Assembly: GCA_011170385.1 (NCBI GenBank) | Contig: DUFE01000101.1 | Location: forward strand, 1 to 9,522 | From: Dehalococcoidia bacterium | Lineage (GTDB): Bacteria > Chloroflexota > Dehalococcoidia > Dehalococcoidales > W693 | Length of the DNA stretch: 9,522 nucleotides | Reading direction: 5' to 3' | In this document: one piece after another, positions 1 through 7,033 of the stretch | How positions within the stretch are numbered: the stretch's first letter is position 1 | Layout of the letters: the number at the start of each line of letters is the position of its first letter | Notes under the pieces: model-generated | Database searches by the model: none | What the model saw: only the letters and a program-made list of their open reading frames with translations | Told to the model about the DNA's origin: nothing | Program-made: the position numbers and the translations under genes

Positions 1-5
1 ATACC

Positions 6-1052
6 ATGAAGCCCAGGCGGATATCAAAGGCGATAAACATCGGTGGGGTAACCATCGGTGGTGGCGCATCCGTAGTCGTACAGTCCATGACCAAGACCGA
101 TACCCGTGATGTTATGTCTACCGTTACCCAGATTAAGGAGCTTGAGGACTGCGGTTGCGAGCTGGTACGCGTCGCCGTGCCCGATAAAGAAGCCGCCGCT
201 GCCCTGCCTGCTATAAAGAAAAGCATATCTATACCGCTCATCGCCGACATCCATTTCGACTACCGATTGGCACTAGCGGCAATCTCGTCCGGCATCGATG
301 CCCTGCGGCTAAACCCGGGCAACATTAGTCAGCCAGATAAGGTTGCCGCCGTCGTCAAGGCTGCAAAAGAGAGGGATATACCCATCCGCATTGGGGTTAA
401 TGCCGGCAGCCTGCCCGAAGCAACCAACCCCAGACTGACCACATCACAGAGGATGGTGGCGGCGGCTATGGGACATGTAAAACTGCTGGAGGACCTTGAT
501 TTCGATCTGATAAAGGTTTCGTTAAAGGCTTTTGACGTGCCGACCACCATAGAAGCCTACCAAGATATCGCCGAAAAAATCCCGTACCCACTGCATATCG
601 GTATCACCGAAGCCGGTCCCCCACGCAGCGGCATCATCCGCAGTGTTGCCGGTATAAGCCCGTTGTTGTATATGGGCATCGGCGATACCATCAGGGTATC
701 GCTCTCCGCTCACCCCAGGGAAGAGGTAATCGCTGCCTATGAAATCCTGAAGAGCCTCGAATTACGCCAGCGTGGGCCTGTTCTGGTCAGTTGCCCATCT
801 TGCGGTAGAGCGGAGGTCAATATTATAAAGCTCGCAGCAGAGGTGGAGGAGCGGCTGCTTAAAGTCAACAAACCAATAAAGGTGGCGGTGATGGGCTGTG
901 CCGTCAACGGCCCCGAAGAAGCCAGGGACGCCGATATAGGAATCGCCTGCGGCAAAGGCAGAGCCGTCCTCTTTAAGAAGGGCGAAAAGATTGGTGTCAT
1001 TGAGGAAGGCAATTTTGTAGATGAGTTGATGCGCGAGGTAGAAAGGTTTTAA
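6..1052 (+). CDS. ispG: 4-hydroxy-3-methylbut-2-enyl diphosphate synthase (IspG/GcpE)
   Basis: IspG is a cytoplasmic 4Fe-4S enzyme of the MEP (non-mevalonate) isoprenoid pathway. It reductively converts methylerythritol cyclodiphosphate to HMBPP using flavodoxin or ferredoxin electrons. The 348-residue product has the two-domain bacterial layout. An N-terminal TIM barrel opens with 'GGGASVVVQSMTKTDT' (residues 18-33) and includes 'IADIHFDYRLAL' (79-90) and 'RLNPGN' (101-106). The C-terminal iron-sulfur domain carries 'CPSCGR' (C263, C266) and 'GCAVNGPEEA' (C298), three cysteine ligands, with E305 at the usual fourth-ligand glutamate. The usual NGPGEA motif reads NGPEEA here. The ATG at base 6 gives a normal N-terminus ('MKPRRISKAINIGG'), so the gene appears complete although its upstream region is cut off. 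Family assignment is secure; length is normal for the non-plant type. Confidence 0.97.
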   Translation: MKPRRISKAINIGGVTIGGGASVVVQSMTKTDTRDVMSTVTQIKELEDCGCELVRVAVPDKEAAAALPAIKKSISIPLIADIHFDYRLALAAISSGIDALRLNPGNISQPDKVAAVVKAAKERDIPIRIGVNAGSLPEATNPRLTTSQRMVAAAMGHVKLLEDLDFDLIKVSLKAFDVPTTIEAYQDIAEKIPYPLHIGITEAGPPRSGIIRSVAGISPLLYMGIGDTIRVSLSAHPREEVIAAYEILKSLELRQRGPVLVSCPSCGRAEVNIIKLAAEVEERLLKVNKPIKVAVMGCAVNGPEEARDADIGIACGKGRAVLFKKGEKIGVIEEGNFVDELMREVERF

Positions 1053-1074
1053 AAAATCCATCCCCCTAACCCTA

Positions 1075-1102
1075 ACCCATTCCATTTATAAATGGAATGG
1101 GT
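1075..1102. repeat. 28-bp perfect palindrome downstream of ispG
   Basis: The half-site 'acccattccattta' is followed directly by its exact reverse complement, giving 14 + 14 bp with no spacer. A further partial arm, AACCCT at 1068-1073 with AGGGTT at 1112-1117, can pair outside it with unequal spacers. The structure starts 22 bases after the ispG stop codon, so a transcript-end or RNA-stabilising hairpin is the simplest reading. No T-tract follows it immediately on the top strand, so it is not a textbook intrinsic terminator. A binding site for a dimeric protein, or the core of an intergenic repeat, are the alternatives. Confidence 0.85.
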
Positions 1103-1396
1103 AATAAACATAGGGTTTTACAGCGTTTAAGTCAATTATAAATATAAGGGATGTTAAGATGTACTTCGCCCCCTCCTTCTATATTTCCCACTCTTTCTTT
1201 AACCTTTATTTCCCACCCTGCCCGCCCTCGGTAAGGGGTATTAAGGGGGAGAGGTTGTTGTGAATAGTACACTCTCTTTTTATCTTTCTATTCCCGCCCG
1301 CCGCCCTTTTATAAAGGACTGGCATAAATCCGCCCGATGTGGTTTAATTCTGTTAATCATTAAATAATCAACGATCCACCCTGGCTTTACCGATAC

Positions 1397-1402
1397 GGAG
1401 GG
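1397..1402 (+). promoter_or_regulatory. Shine-Dalgarno site fixing the GTG start at 1411
   Basis: GGAGGG at 1397-1402 lies 8 bases before a GTG codon at 1411. This is the best ribosome binding site near this frame and is the reason the non-ATG start is preferred for the membrane protein. Confidence 0.75.
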
Positions 1403-1410
1403 ATTAAGAA

Positions 1411-1806
1411 GTGGAGCAGCCTACTGAAAAACTGGGAGATACCGCAGCAACCAGAACCTGGATGCCGATGGTTGGTGGTATCCTGAGCATCATCTCCGGA
1501 TCGCTGGGCTTTATCGCCATCGCCTTTTTCCTTACCTTCGGCAGTATCTTTGGCGCCGCCATAGCCCGCGACGTCCTTCTCTCTCTGGGCTTCTGGCATA
1601 TGGGCTTACCGATGACCATAATCGGAATAATAGCCATAATCCTGCTATGCATCAGCGCAGTGGCTATCATCGGCGGTATCTATGCTATTCAGAGGCGGGG
1701 GTGGGGGATGGCTTTAGCCGGAGCAATTTGTTCCATCTTCCCATCGCAGGTTTTGGGAATACTGGCGATTGTCTTTATAACCATATCCAGGAAGGAGTTC
1801 GAATAG
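1411..1806 (+). CDS. Small conserved-type multi-pass membrane protein, function unknown
   Basis: The product has 131 residues and starts at GTG behind a good GGAGGG site. After a short polar N-terminus (about 1-17), it has long hydrophobic stretches at about 19-48, 66-93 and 99-125, consistent with three or four membrane helices. The helices are rich in Gly, Ala and Ile, with the short loop 'QRRGWGM' (94-100), and the protein ends in a charged 'SRKEFE' tail. This pattern resembles small uncharacterised integral membrane proteins common in Chloroflexota and Gram-positive bacteria (DUF4190/DUF4064-like in style). I do not assign a family with certainty and know of no established function. Its stop codon is only 3 bases before the proS start, and the proS ribosome binding site lies inside its last codons, so the two genes are very likely co-transcribed and perhaps translationally coupled. 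Confidence 0.85.
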   Translation: MEQPTEKLGDTAATRTWMPMVGGILSIISGSLGFIAIAFFLTFGSIFGAAIARDVLLSLGFWHMGLPMTIIGIIAIILLCISAVAIIGGIYAIQRRGWGMALAGAICSIFPSQVLGILAIVFITISRKEFE

Positions 1807-1809
1807 CCT

Positions 1810-3531
1810 ATGCTGCTATCAAAGCTGTTCGGCAAAACGCAGCGGGAGATACCCGCCGAAGCGGACACGGTAAGCCACAGGTTGCTGCTTAAATCCGGAA
1901 TGATACGGCAGTTAGCAGCCGGCATCTATACCTACCTTCCTTTGGCCTGGCGAGTGATAGGAAAGATAGAAGCTATCGTACGCGATGAGATGAACAAAGC
2001 CGGCGGCCAGGAGCTATCCATGCCGGTGCTTCAGCCCATAGAGCTATGGCAGAAAACGGGCAGAGACCTCGCCTTCGGCAAAGGTCTCTTCACCCTCTAC
2101 GACCGTAAGGAGCGACAGCTGGCTATGGGTCCGACTCATGAGGAGGTTATTACCGAGCTTGTCAGCTATAACGTCCAGAGCTACCGCGACCTGCCGCTGC
2201 TGCTCTACCAGATTCAGACCAAGTTCCGAGACGAGCCGAGGCCCAGGGGCGGTCTGATAAGGGTGCGCGAGTTCATAATGAAAGACCTCTACAGCTTCGA
2301 CGCCGACGACGAAGGGCTGGCACAAAGCTATGACAAGATGCTGAACGCCTACCGTAACCTCTATGCACGCTGCTGTCTGCCTGCCATCCTGATAGAAGCC
2401 GACAGTGGCGCTATCGGCGGCAAGGACTCCCACGAGTTCATGGTCATTTCCGAAAGCGGCGAGGATGAGTTTATCTATTGCGACGGCTGCAAATATGCCG
2501 CTAATGTCGAGAAGGCGACCAGCGTCAAGGATAAGGCGGAAAGCAAACAGCCGCTACCGGCAGAAGAAGTCGCCACGCCAGGCTACCAGAGCATCGGGGA
2601 GGTATCAAACTTCCTCGGTGTGCCCGCCAGGCAAACCCTGAAAGCGGTATTTTACATTGCAGACAAAGAGCTGGTCTTCATTGCCATCCGCGGCGACATA
2701 GAGGTCAATGAGACAAAACTGAAGAACCTGCTGCACTGCACTGAGCTGCGCATGGCAGGCGAGGACGAGATAAGAGCCGCCGGTATCGTTGCCGGCTCGG
2801 CGTCGCCAGTAGGTTTGAAGGATATAAAAATTGTCGCCGACGAATCGGTAACCTCCGGCACCAACTTCGTCGCTGGCGCTAACAAAGCCGATACCCACCT
2901 GAAGAACGTCAACTACAACAGAGATTTCAAAGCTAACATCGTTGCCGATATCGCCCTGGCTCGTGCCGGCGAGGTCTGCCCCAGATGTGGTGGCAGGTTG
3001 CTCTCGGCGCAGGGGATCGAAATAGGCCACATATTCAAGCTGGGCACCTTCTTGAGCGAAAAACTGGGCGCTTACTACATAGATGCCAGCGGCATATCCC
3101 GACCTATCGTTATGGGCTGTTACGGCATCGGCATCGGTCGTCTTATGGCGGCTATCGTCGAGCTAAATCACGACGACAAGGGCATCATCTGGCCGATGTC
3201 GGTCGCACCTTACCTGGTCTATCTATGTCCTCTGTATACGGAGAATGACGAGGTGGTAAAAGCAGCCGAAAACCTCTATGCCGAGTTGGAGAAACTTGGG
3301 CTGGAGGTGCTCTTTGACGACCGTACCGAATCCCCTGGTATCAAATTCAATGATGCCGACCTGCTGGGGATACCGCTAAGAGTAACCGTCAGTCCGCGTA
3401 CGCTTGAGAAAGGCAGCGTCGAGCTGAAGCTGCGCACTGAAAAGAATACAGAGCTTGTGCCGCTCGATGCAGCGGTTGAAAAAATAAAGAAACTGGTATC
3501 AGACACGCAGGCTGACTCCCAGTTCACCTGA
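1810..3531 (+). CDS. proS: Prolyl-tRNA synthetase, bacterial type with editing insertion domain
   Basis: ProS is a class II synthetase that attaches proline to tRNA-Pro in the cytoplasm. The 573-residue product has the usual bacterial length. The N-terminus 'LFGKTQREIPAEADTVSH' and 'MGPTHEE' (106-112) are typical. Motif 2 shows as 'FRDEPRPRGGLIRVREF' (139-155) and motif 3 as 'GIGIGRLMAAIVE' (439-451). Between them is a YbaK-like insertion (about 240-375, containing 'IRGDIEVNETKLKN') that in this family clears Ala-tRNA-Pro. K278 probably aligns with the editing lysine known from E. coli ProRS. Two CxxC pairs (C224/C227 and C390/C393) flank the insertion. The anticodon-binding domain occupies about 463-562. 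The ATG at 1810 follows an AAGGAG (1792-1797) inside the previous gene. The last 10 residues (SDTQADSQFT) run past the conserved domain and overlap antisense to pheT. Confidence 0.97.
   Translation: MLLSKLFGKTQREIPAEADTVSHRLLLKSGMIRQLAAGIYTYLPLAWRVIGKIEAIVRDEMNKAGGQELSMPVLQPIELWQKTGRDLAFGKGLFTLYDRKERQLAMGPTHEEVITELVSYNVQSYRDLPLLLYQIQTKFRDEPRPRGGLIRVREFIMKDLYSFDADDEGLAQSYDKMLNAYRNLYARCCLPAILIEADSGAIGGKDSHEFMVISESGEDEFIYCDGCKYAANVEKATSVKDKAESKQPLPAEEVATPGYQSIGEVSNFLGVPARQTLKAVFYIADKELVFIAIRGDIEVNETKLKNLLHCTELRMAGEDEIRAAGIVAGSASPVGLKDIKIVADESVTSGTNFVAGANKADTHLKNVNYNRDFKANIVADIALARAGEVCPRCGGRLLSAQGIEIGHIFKLGTFLSEKLGAYYIDASGISRPIVMGCYGIGIGRLMAAIVELNHDDKGIIWPMSVAPYLVYLCPLYTENDEVVKAAENLYAELEKLGLEVLFDDRTESPGIKFNDADLLGIPLRVTVSPRTLEKGSVELKLRTEKNTELVPLDAAVEKIKKLVSDTQADSQFT
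3474..3522 (-). terminator. Candidate intrinsic terminator for pheT, inside proS coding sequence
   Basis: Read on the minus strand, the end of pheT can fold into an interrupted hairpin: CTGG (3522-3519) with CCAG (3496-3493), and TCAG (3515-3512) with CTGA (3502-3499). The loop is 9 bases and there are small unequal internal bulges. It is followed at once by the T-rich run 'tttctttattttttc' (3492-3478). The hairpin includes the pheT stop codon. The T-run is the complement of an A-rich Lys/Ile stretch near the proS C-terminus. The stem is modest (eight pairs in two blocks), so this is a candidate only. Confidence 0.4.
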
Positions 3532-5895
3532 AAGCTTGTTTAGTATCTTCTGCTGCACCTTATCCACCTCTTCATCGGTCATGGTGTGTTTTGATGACTG
3601 GAAGTTGATGCGATAGGCGAGTGATTTCTTTCCCGATGGCAGCTGTTTACCAATATATACATCGAACAGAGCAACCTCTTGAACCAGAGAGAAGCCCTTA
3701 ATAAAATCTATTACCTGTTTATTACTGATACTATTATCCAGCACCAGTGCTATATCCCGCACTACCGCCGGGAAACGCGGTATTGGCTGGAAGGTCTTGT
3801 GGCCAAGGGTGTGTGGTAAAAGCGCTGCCATTTCCATCTCGAACAGATAGACCTCGCCGGTTATATCGAAAGCCTCGGCTACCGCGGGATGCAGTTCGCC
3901 GACAACACCGATTCTTTCCCCGCCGACCGTAATAGTTGCCTGTCTGCCTGCCATCAAACCTTTATCATCGCCTTCCTCGTATTCGGCTCCTAGCCCCAGC
4001 CGGGACAGCAAGCCCTCGACCACTCCCTTGGCGTCGAAGAAGCCGATAGCTTCACGTCTGCCGTGCCATATTTTATCTTCTCCGCTACCGCTCAACAAGC
4101 CGCACAGAATCTCCGGCTCTTCAGGTAAATCGCTACCGAGGGTAAGATAGATTCTGCCCAACTCATAGAGCATTATCGTCCCGTTTTCGTGCCGCCGGTT
4201 GCTTTCCAGGGCAATCAGTAAATTGCCCCTCAAGCTGGTACGCAGACAACCCTGCTCCACCGTCATAGCATTAGCCAGCGGCAAAGGCTCCGGCTCAAGC
4301 AAACCCTGTGATAGCTTCGCCATTACCTCACGGCTGGTCAGCGAATATGTTATAACCTCCTGGAAGCCGAAGCCAGTGAGGATATCGTTAACCCTCTCCC
4401 GCAACTTCACTGCAGGATTACCGCTTTGCGGCGGTATCATGCCGGACAGTATCGTCGTCGGGATATTATCATAACCGATAATTCGGGCGACTTCCTCGAT
4501 GAGGTCTTCCTCAATACTTATATCACTACGCCAGTATGGTGTATTAACCAGTAACCCCTCCGCCGAGGAAGCCTTTTTCATGTGAAACCCCAGTGCGACC
4601 AGGGCGCTTTCTATCCGTTCAGGGCTGAAGTCCACACCTAAAACTTTATTCACCCTTTCGGGTCTCAATAGTATGGGTTCCGGCTCTCTCCTGCCTGGAT
4701 ATACATCAATTAATCCTCTAGCGGCTTTACCGCCGGCAATCTGTATAATGAGCTGCGTCGCCCGCTTCAGAGCCGGCAGCGTTAGCTCGGCTCGTATAGC
4801 CCTCTCGAAGCGCATGCTGGCTTCACTAACCAGCCCCAGCTTACGGCTGGTGAAGTGGATACTAGACGGTTTGAAGCTGGCGGCTTCCAGTAGTATTGCC
4901 GTGGTCTTTTCATCGACCTCGCTGTTGGCAGCTCCCATAACCCCGCCAATGGCTACCGCCCGTCGGCTATCGCCGATAACCAGCATATCACGGCTAAGCT
5001 TTCTCTCCACGCCATCCAGGGAGATCATAACCTCACCGTCCCTCGCCCGCCGCACGATGATTTTTTTATCGCCTATCTTATTGTAGTCGAAGCCGTGTAG
5101 CGGCTGGCCATATTCCAGCATAACGTAGTTGGTAATATCCACGATGTTGTTTATCGGACGCATGCCGGCGCTAGCGAGGTGCTGTTTCATCAATTCCGGT
5201 GACTCTCCTATCTCGATACCCGCTATCAGGCTGGCACAGTAACGCGGACATAGGTCCGTGTCGGCTATCTCAACCGATATCTGCTTTTCTATCGACTCCC
5301 CCTCGTAATCAAGCTCCAGTTCGGAAACATAAGCAGACTTACCGGTAAGGGCAGCCACCTCCCTAGCAACACCCGTTACCGACAGCAAATCGGGGCGGTT
5401 GGGGGTTACCTCCAGATCCAGCACCACATCTCCGAGGAAGTCTGCCAGCGATGCGCCCAACGGTGCTTCGGGTGGCAGCACCATAATTCCTTCATGGCTA
5501 TCCGATATACCCAGCTCCTTTTCGGAGCAAACCATGCCGCAGGAGACGACACCGCGTATCTTAACTTTCTTTAATACTGCTTTTTCCCCGGTATGTCCAT
5601 CGATAAGCTCGGTGCCGACGGCGGCAAAGGCTATCTTATCACCCCAATATAGGTTGGGTGCACCGCAGACCACCGTCTGCTTCTCGGCAGCCAGATCGAC
5701 GGTTACCAGCCGCAGGCGGTCGGCATCGGGGTGGGGCTCTATGGCTATGATCTCGCCTATGACCACCCCCTGCCAGCCCTGCCCCAACGACATCATGCTG
5801 GTTTCGGTGCCGGCCATCGTTAGCCGCCGGGCAAGCTCTGCCGGCGGCAGGTCTATGTCAACATAGTCTTTAAGCCATCTGACTGGAACTTTCAT
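3499..5895 (-). CDS. pheT: Phenylalanyl-tRNA synthetase beta subunit
   Basis: PheT is the large, non-catalytic subunit of the alpha2-beta2 class II enzyme that charges tRNA-Phe. It binds tRNA and edits Tyr-tRNA-Phe. The 798-residue product has the full bacterial layout. 'MKVPVRWLKDYVDIDLPP' opens the protein, followed by an EMAP-II/OB tRNA-binding domain (about 40-150, with 'PHPDADRLRL' at 54-63 and 'GMVCSEKELG' at 120-129). Next come the B3/B4 editing domain (about 212-390, with 'NIVDITNYVMLEYGQPLHGFD' split around 250-270), the B5 domain ('EEVARIIGYDNIP', 467-479), a catalytic-like core, and a C-terminal ferredoxin-fold anticodon-binding domain (about 704-797, 'IPRFPAVVRDIALVLD'). The ATG lies 3 bases after the pheS stop, with only a weak AGG nearby, so coupling to pheS translation is likely. 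Its 3' end overlaps proS by 33 bp. Confidence 0.97.
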   Translation of the reverse strand: MKVPVRWLKDYVDIDLPPAELARRLTMAGTETSMMSLGQGWQGVVIGEIIAIEPHPDADRLRLVTVDLAAEKQTVVCGAPNLYWGDKIAFAAVGTELIDGHTGEKAVLKKVKIRGVVSCGMVCSEKELGISDSHEGIMVLPPEAPLGASLADFLGDVVLDLEVTPNRPDLLSVTGVAREVAALTGKSAYVSELELDYEGESIEKQISVEIADTDLCPRYCASLIAGIEIGESPELMKQHLASAGMRPINNIVDITNYVMLEYGQPLHGFDYNKIGDKKIIVRRARDGEVMISLDGVERKLSRDMLVIGDSRRAVAIGGVMGAANSEVDEKTTAILLEAASFKPSSIHFTSRKLGLVSEASMRFERAIRAELTLPALKRATQLIIQIAGGKAARGLIDVYPGRREPEPILLRPERVNKVLGVDFSPERIESALVALGFHMKKASSAEGLLVNTPYWRSDISIEEDLIEEVARIIGYDNIPTTILSGMIPPQSGNPAVKLRERVNDILTGFGFQEVITYSLTSREVMAKLSQGLLEPEPLPLANAMTVEQGCLRTSLRGNLLIALESNRRHENGTIMLYELGRIYLTLGSDLPEEPEILCGLLSGSGEDKIWHGRREAIGFFDAKGVVEGLLSRLGLGAEYEEGDDKGLMAGRQATITVGGERIGVVGELHPAVAEAFDITGEVYLFEMEMAALLPHTLGHKTFQPIPRFPAVVRDIALVLDNSISNKQVIDFIKGFSLVQEVALFDVYIGKQLPSGKKSLAYRINFQSSKHTMTDEEVDKVQQKILNKLSGELGVSLRV

Positions 5896-5898
5896 AAC

Positions 5899-6945
5899 CT
5901 AAAACTGCCTTAAAAACCTCAGGTCACTTCCATAAAACAAACGTATATCATCTATGCCATAGCGCAGCATCGGCATTCGCTCTATGCCCATACCGAAGGC
6001 AAAGCCGGTATAAACCTCCGGGTCTATACCAACACGCTCTAAAATCCTGGGGTGAACCATGCCAGCGCCCAGTATCTCTATCCAGCCGCTATTACCACAC
6101 AGGCGGCAGCCGTCCCCCTTACAGACAGCGCATTCTATCGCCATCTCGACACCCGGCTCGACGAAGGGAAAGTAATCGCAGCGGAAACGCACCCGTCTGT
6201 CTTTACCGAAGAAACGACAGGCGAACTCGTAGAGTGTGCCTTTGAGATCGGCAAGGGTAATACCTTTGTCCACCGCCAATCCTTCAAGCTGATGGAACAT
6301 AGGGATATGGGTAGCGTCGGTAGCCTCGTAGCGGTACACCTTGCCCGGCACCACTATCCTTACCGGAGGGCTTTTCTGCTCCATAACCCGTACCTGCATC
6401 GGCGACGTGTGGGTACGCAGCAGCCTGGTTTTACCGTTGTCTTTTTCCTCGCTGTCTATCCACAGTGTCGCCATGGTATCGCGGGCGGGGTGTTCGGCAG
6501 GGATGTTGAGCGCTTCGAAGTTATAGTAGTCCCACTCAACCTCCGGACCTTCGACCACCTCGAATCCCATGGATGTAAAGATAGCGTCTATCTCACGGTA
6601 GACCTGTGTGACCGGGTGGAGCCGTCCGGCGGGAAACGGACGCCCCGGCAGGGATATATCAATACCCTTTTCCGCAGCCGACGCCTCCATCCTGTCTCGA
6701 CGAACCGCCCGCTCCTTCTGACCTAGCCATTCCTCCAGCTCAACCTTGAGCCTGTTGGCAGCGGCTCCTACCGTCTTCTTCTCATCAAGGGATAATCTAG
6801 ACAGGCTGCGTAAAACCTCGTTCAAGCGGCTCTTCTTACCCAGATAGCGAATCCGCCATTCTTCCAGCTTCTTAGCATCACCGGCGGCTTCCAGCTCCGT
6901 CGTTGCCGCTTTTCTTATCTCTTCGAGCTTCTGTGATATGCTCAT
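5899..6945 (-). CDS. pheS: Phenylalanyl-tRNA synthetase alpha subunit
   Basis: PheS is the catalytic subunit that activates phenylalanine with ATP and transfers it to tRNA-Phe, working as alpha2-beta2 with PheT encoded immediately downstream. The 348-residue length is normal. The N-terminus (about 1-90) is helical and charged, like the tRNA-contacting coiled coil ('[13 protein letters not shown]', 36-48). The catalytic domain has motif 1 around '[19 protein letters not shown]' (128-146), '[12 protein letters not shown]' (175-186), motif 2 '[19 protein letters not shown]' (204-222) and motif 3 '[18 protein letters not shown]' (314-331). A cysteine cluster C272, C275, C280, C283 ('[12 protein letters not shown]') followed by 'GWIEILG' is typical of many bacterial PheS proteins. 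The start is the ATG at 6945. No strong Shine-Dalgarno precedes it. Its own promoter lies about 35-65 bases upstream. Confidence 0.97.
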   Translation of the reverse strand: MSISQKLEEIRKAATTELEAAGDAKKLEEWRIRYLGKKSRLNEVLRSLSRLSLDEKKTVGAAANRLKVELEEWLGQKERAVRRDRMEASAAEKGIDISLPGRPFPAGRLHPVTQVYREIDAIFTSMGFEVVEGPEVEWDYYNFEALNIPAEHPARDTMATLWIDSEEKDNGKTRLLRTHTSPMQVRVMEQKSPPVRIVVPGKVYRYEATDATHIPMFHQLEGLAVDKGITLADLKGTLYEFACRFFGKDRRVRFRCDYFPFVEPGVEMAIECAVCKGDGCRLCGNSGWIEILGAGMVHPRILERVGIDPEVYTGFAFGMGIERMPMLRYGIDDIRLFYGSDLRFLRQF

Positions 6946-6979
6946 GGCTTTACTAAATGCCGTTTCTTGATTGCCGTAA

Positions 6980-7009
6980 ATTATAGGCTAACGCCGACGG
7001 TACGGTCAA
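6980..7009 (-). promoter_or_regulatory. Sigma-70-type promoter for pheS-pheT
   Basis: On the minus strand, TTGACC (7009-7004, five of six to the -35 consensus) and a perfect TATAAT (6985-6980) are separated by 18 bp. This sits in the 88-bp gap after the protease gene and predicts transcription starting near 6973, about 28 bases before the pheS ATG. A leader that short leaves no room for a T-box or a Phe-rich leader-peptide attenuator, the two well-known pheST control devices. I infer constitutive or otherwise controlled initiation. Confidence 0.8.
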
Positions 7010-7033
7010 CAGGAGATACGGGTACCTAACCCG

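Larger units (their letters stand above)
1053..1410. other. Non-coding gap between ispG and the small membrane protein
   Basis: These 358 bases hold no gene I can support. From the left they contain a CCCTAACCC-rich start (1062-1078), a 28-bp perfect palindrome (1075-1102), a strongly pyrimidine-biased top strand (about 1167-1229), then a purine-rich stretch (1231-1254) containing 'ttaagggggagagg'. Near 1225-1237 a small hairpin CCCT/AGGG can form. A weak promoter-like pair (TTGTGA, about 17 bp, TATCTT) starts near 1257, and an AT-rich patch with 'ttaaataat' lies near 1360-1370, 40-50 bases before the next gene. Neither is a good consensus match, so the promoter for the membrane protein and proS is not located. 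The C-rich left end and G-rich right part loosely resemble imperfect terminal inverted repeats of an intergenic repeat, which is speculative. Confidence 0.6.

Noticed and set aside
1306..1318. CCTTT/AAAGG mini-hairpin in the ispG-downstream gap
   Set aside because: Five A/T-rich pairs with no T-tract or link to a gene end; expected by chance.
2044..3030. Leftward open frames of 129 and 141 codons opposite proS
   Set aside because: The proS reading frame across this region has all class II motifs and the editing insertion; the opposite frames show none of their own.
5399..5866. Rightward open frame of 155 codons opposite the pheT N-terminus
   Set aside because: It is antisense to the tRNA-binding domain of pheT and is Ser/Pro-rich low-information sequence typical of a shadow frame.
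6052..6726. Rightward open frame of 224 codons opposite pheS
   Set aside because: It lies wholly antisense to the strongly conserved catalytic domain of pheS, with no family motifs and no ribosome site. It is the expected shadow of a GC-rich third-position bias.
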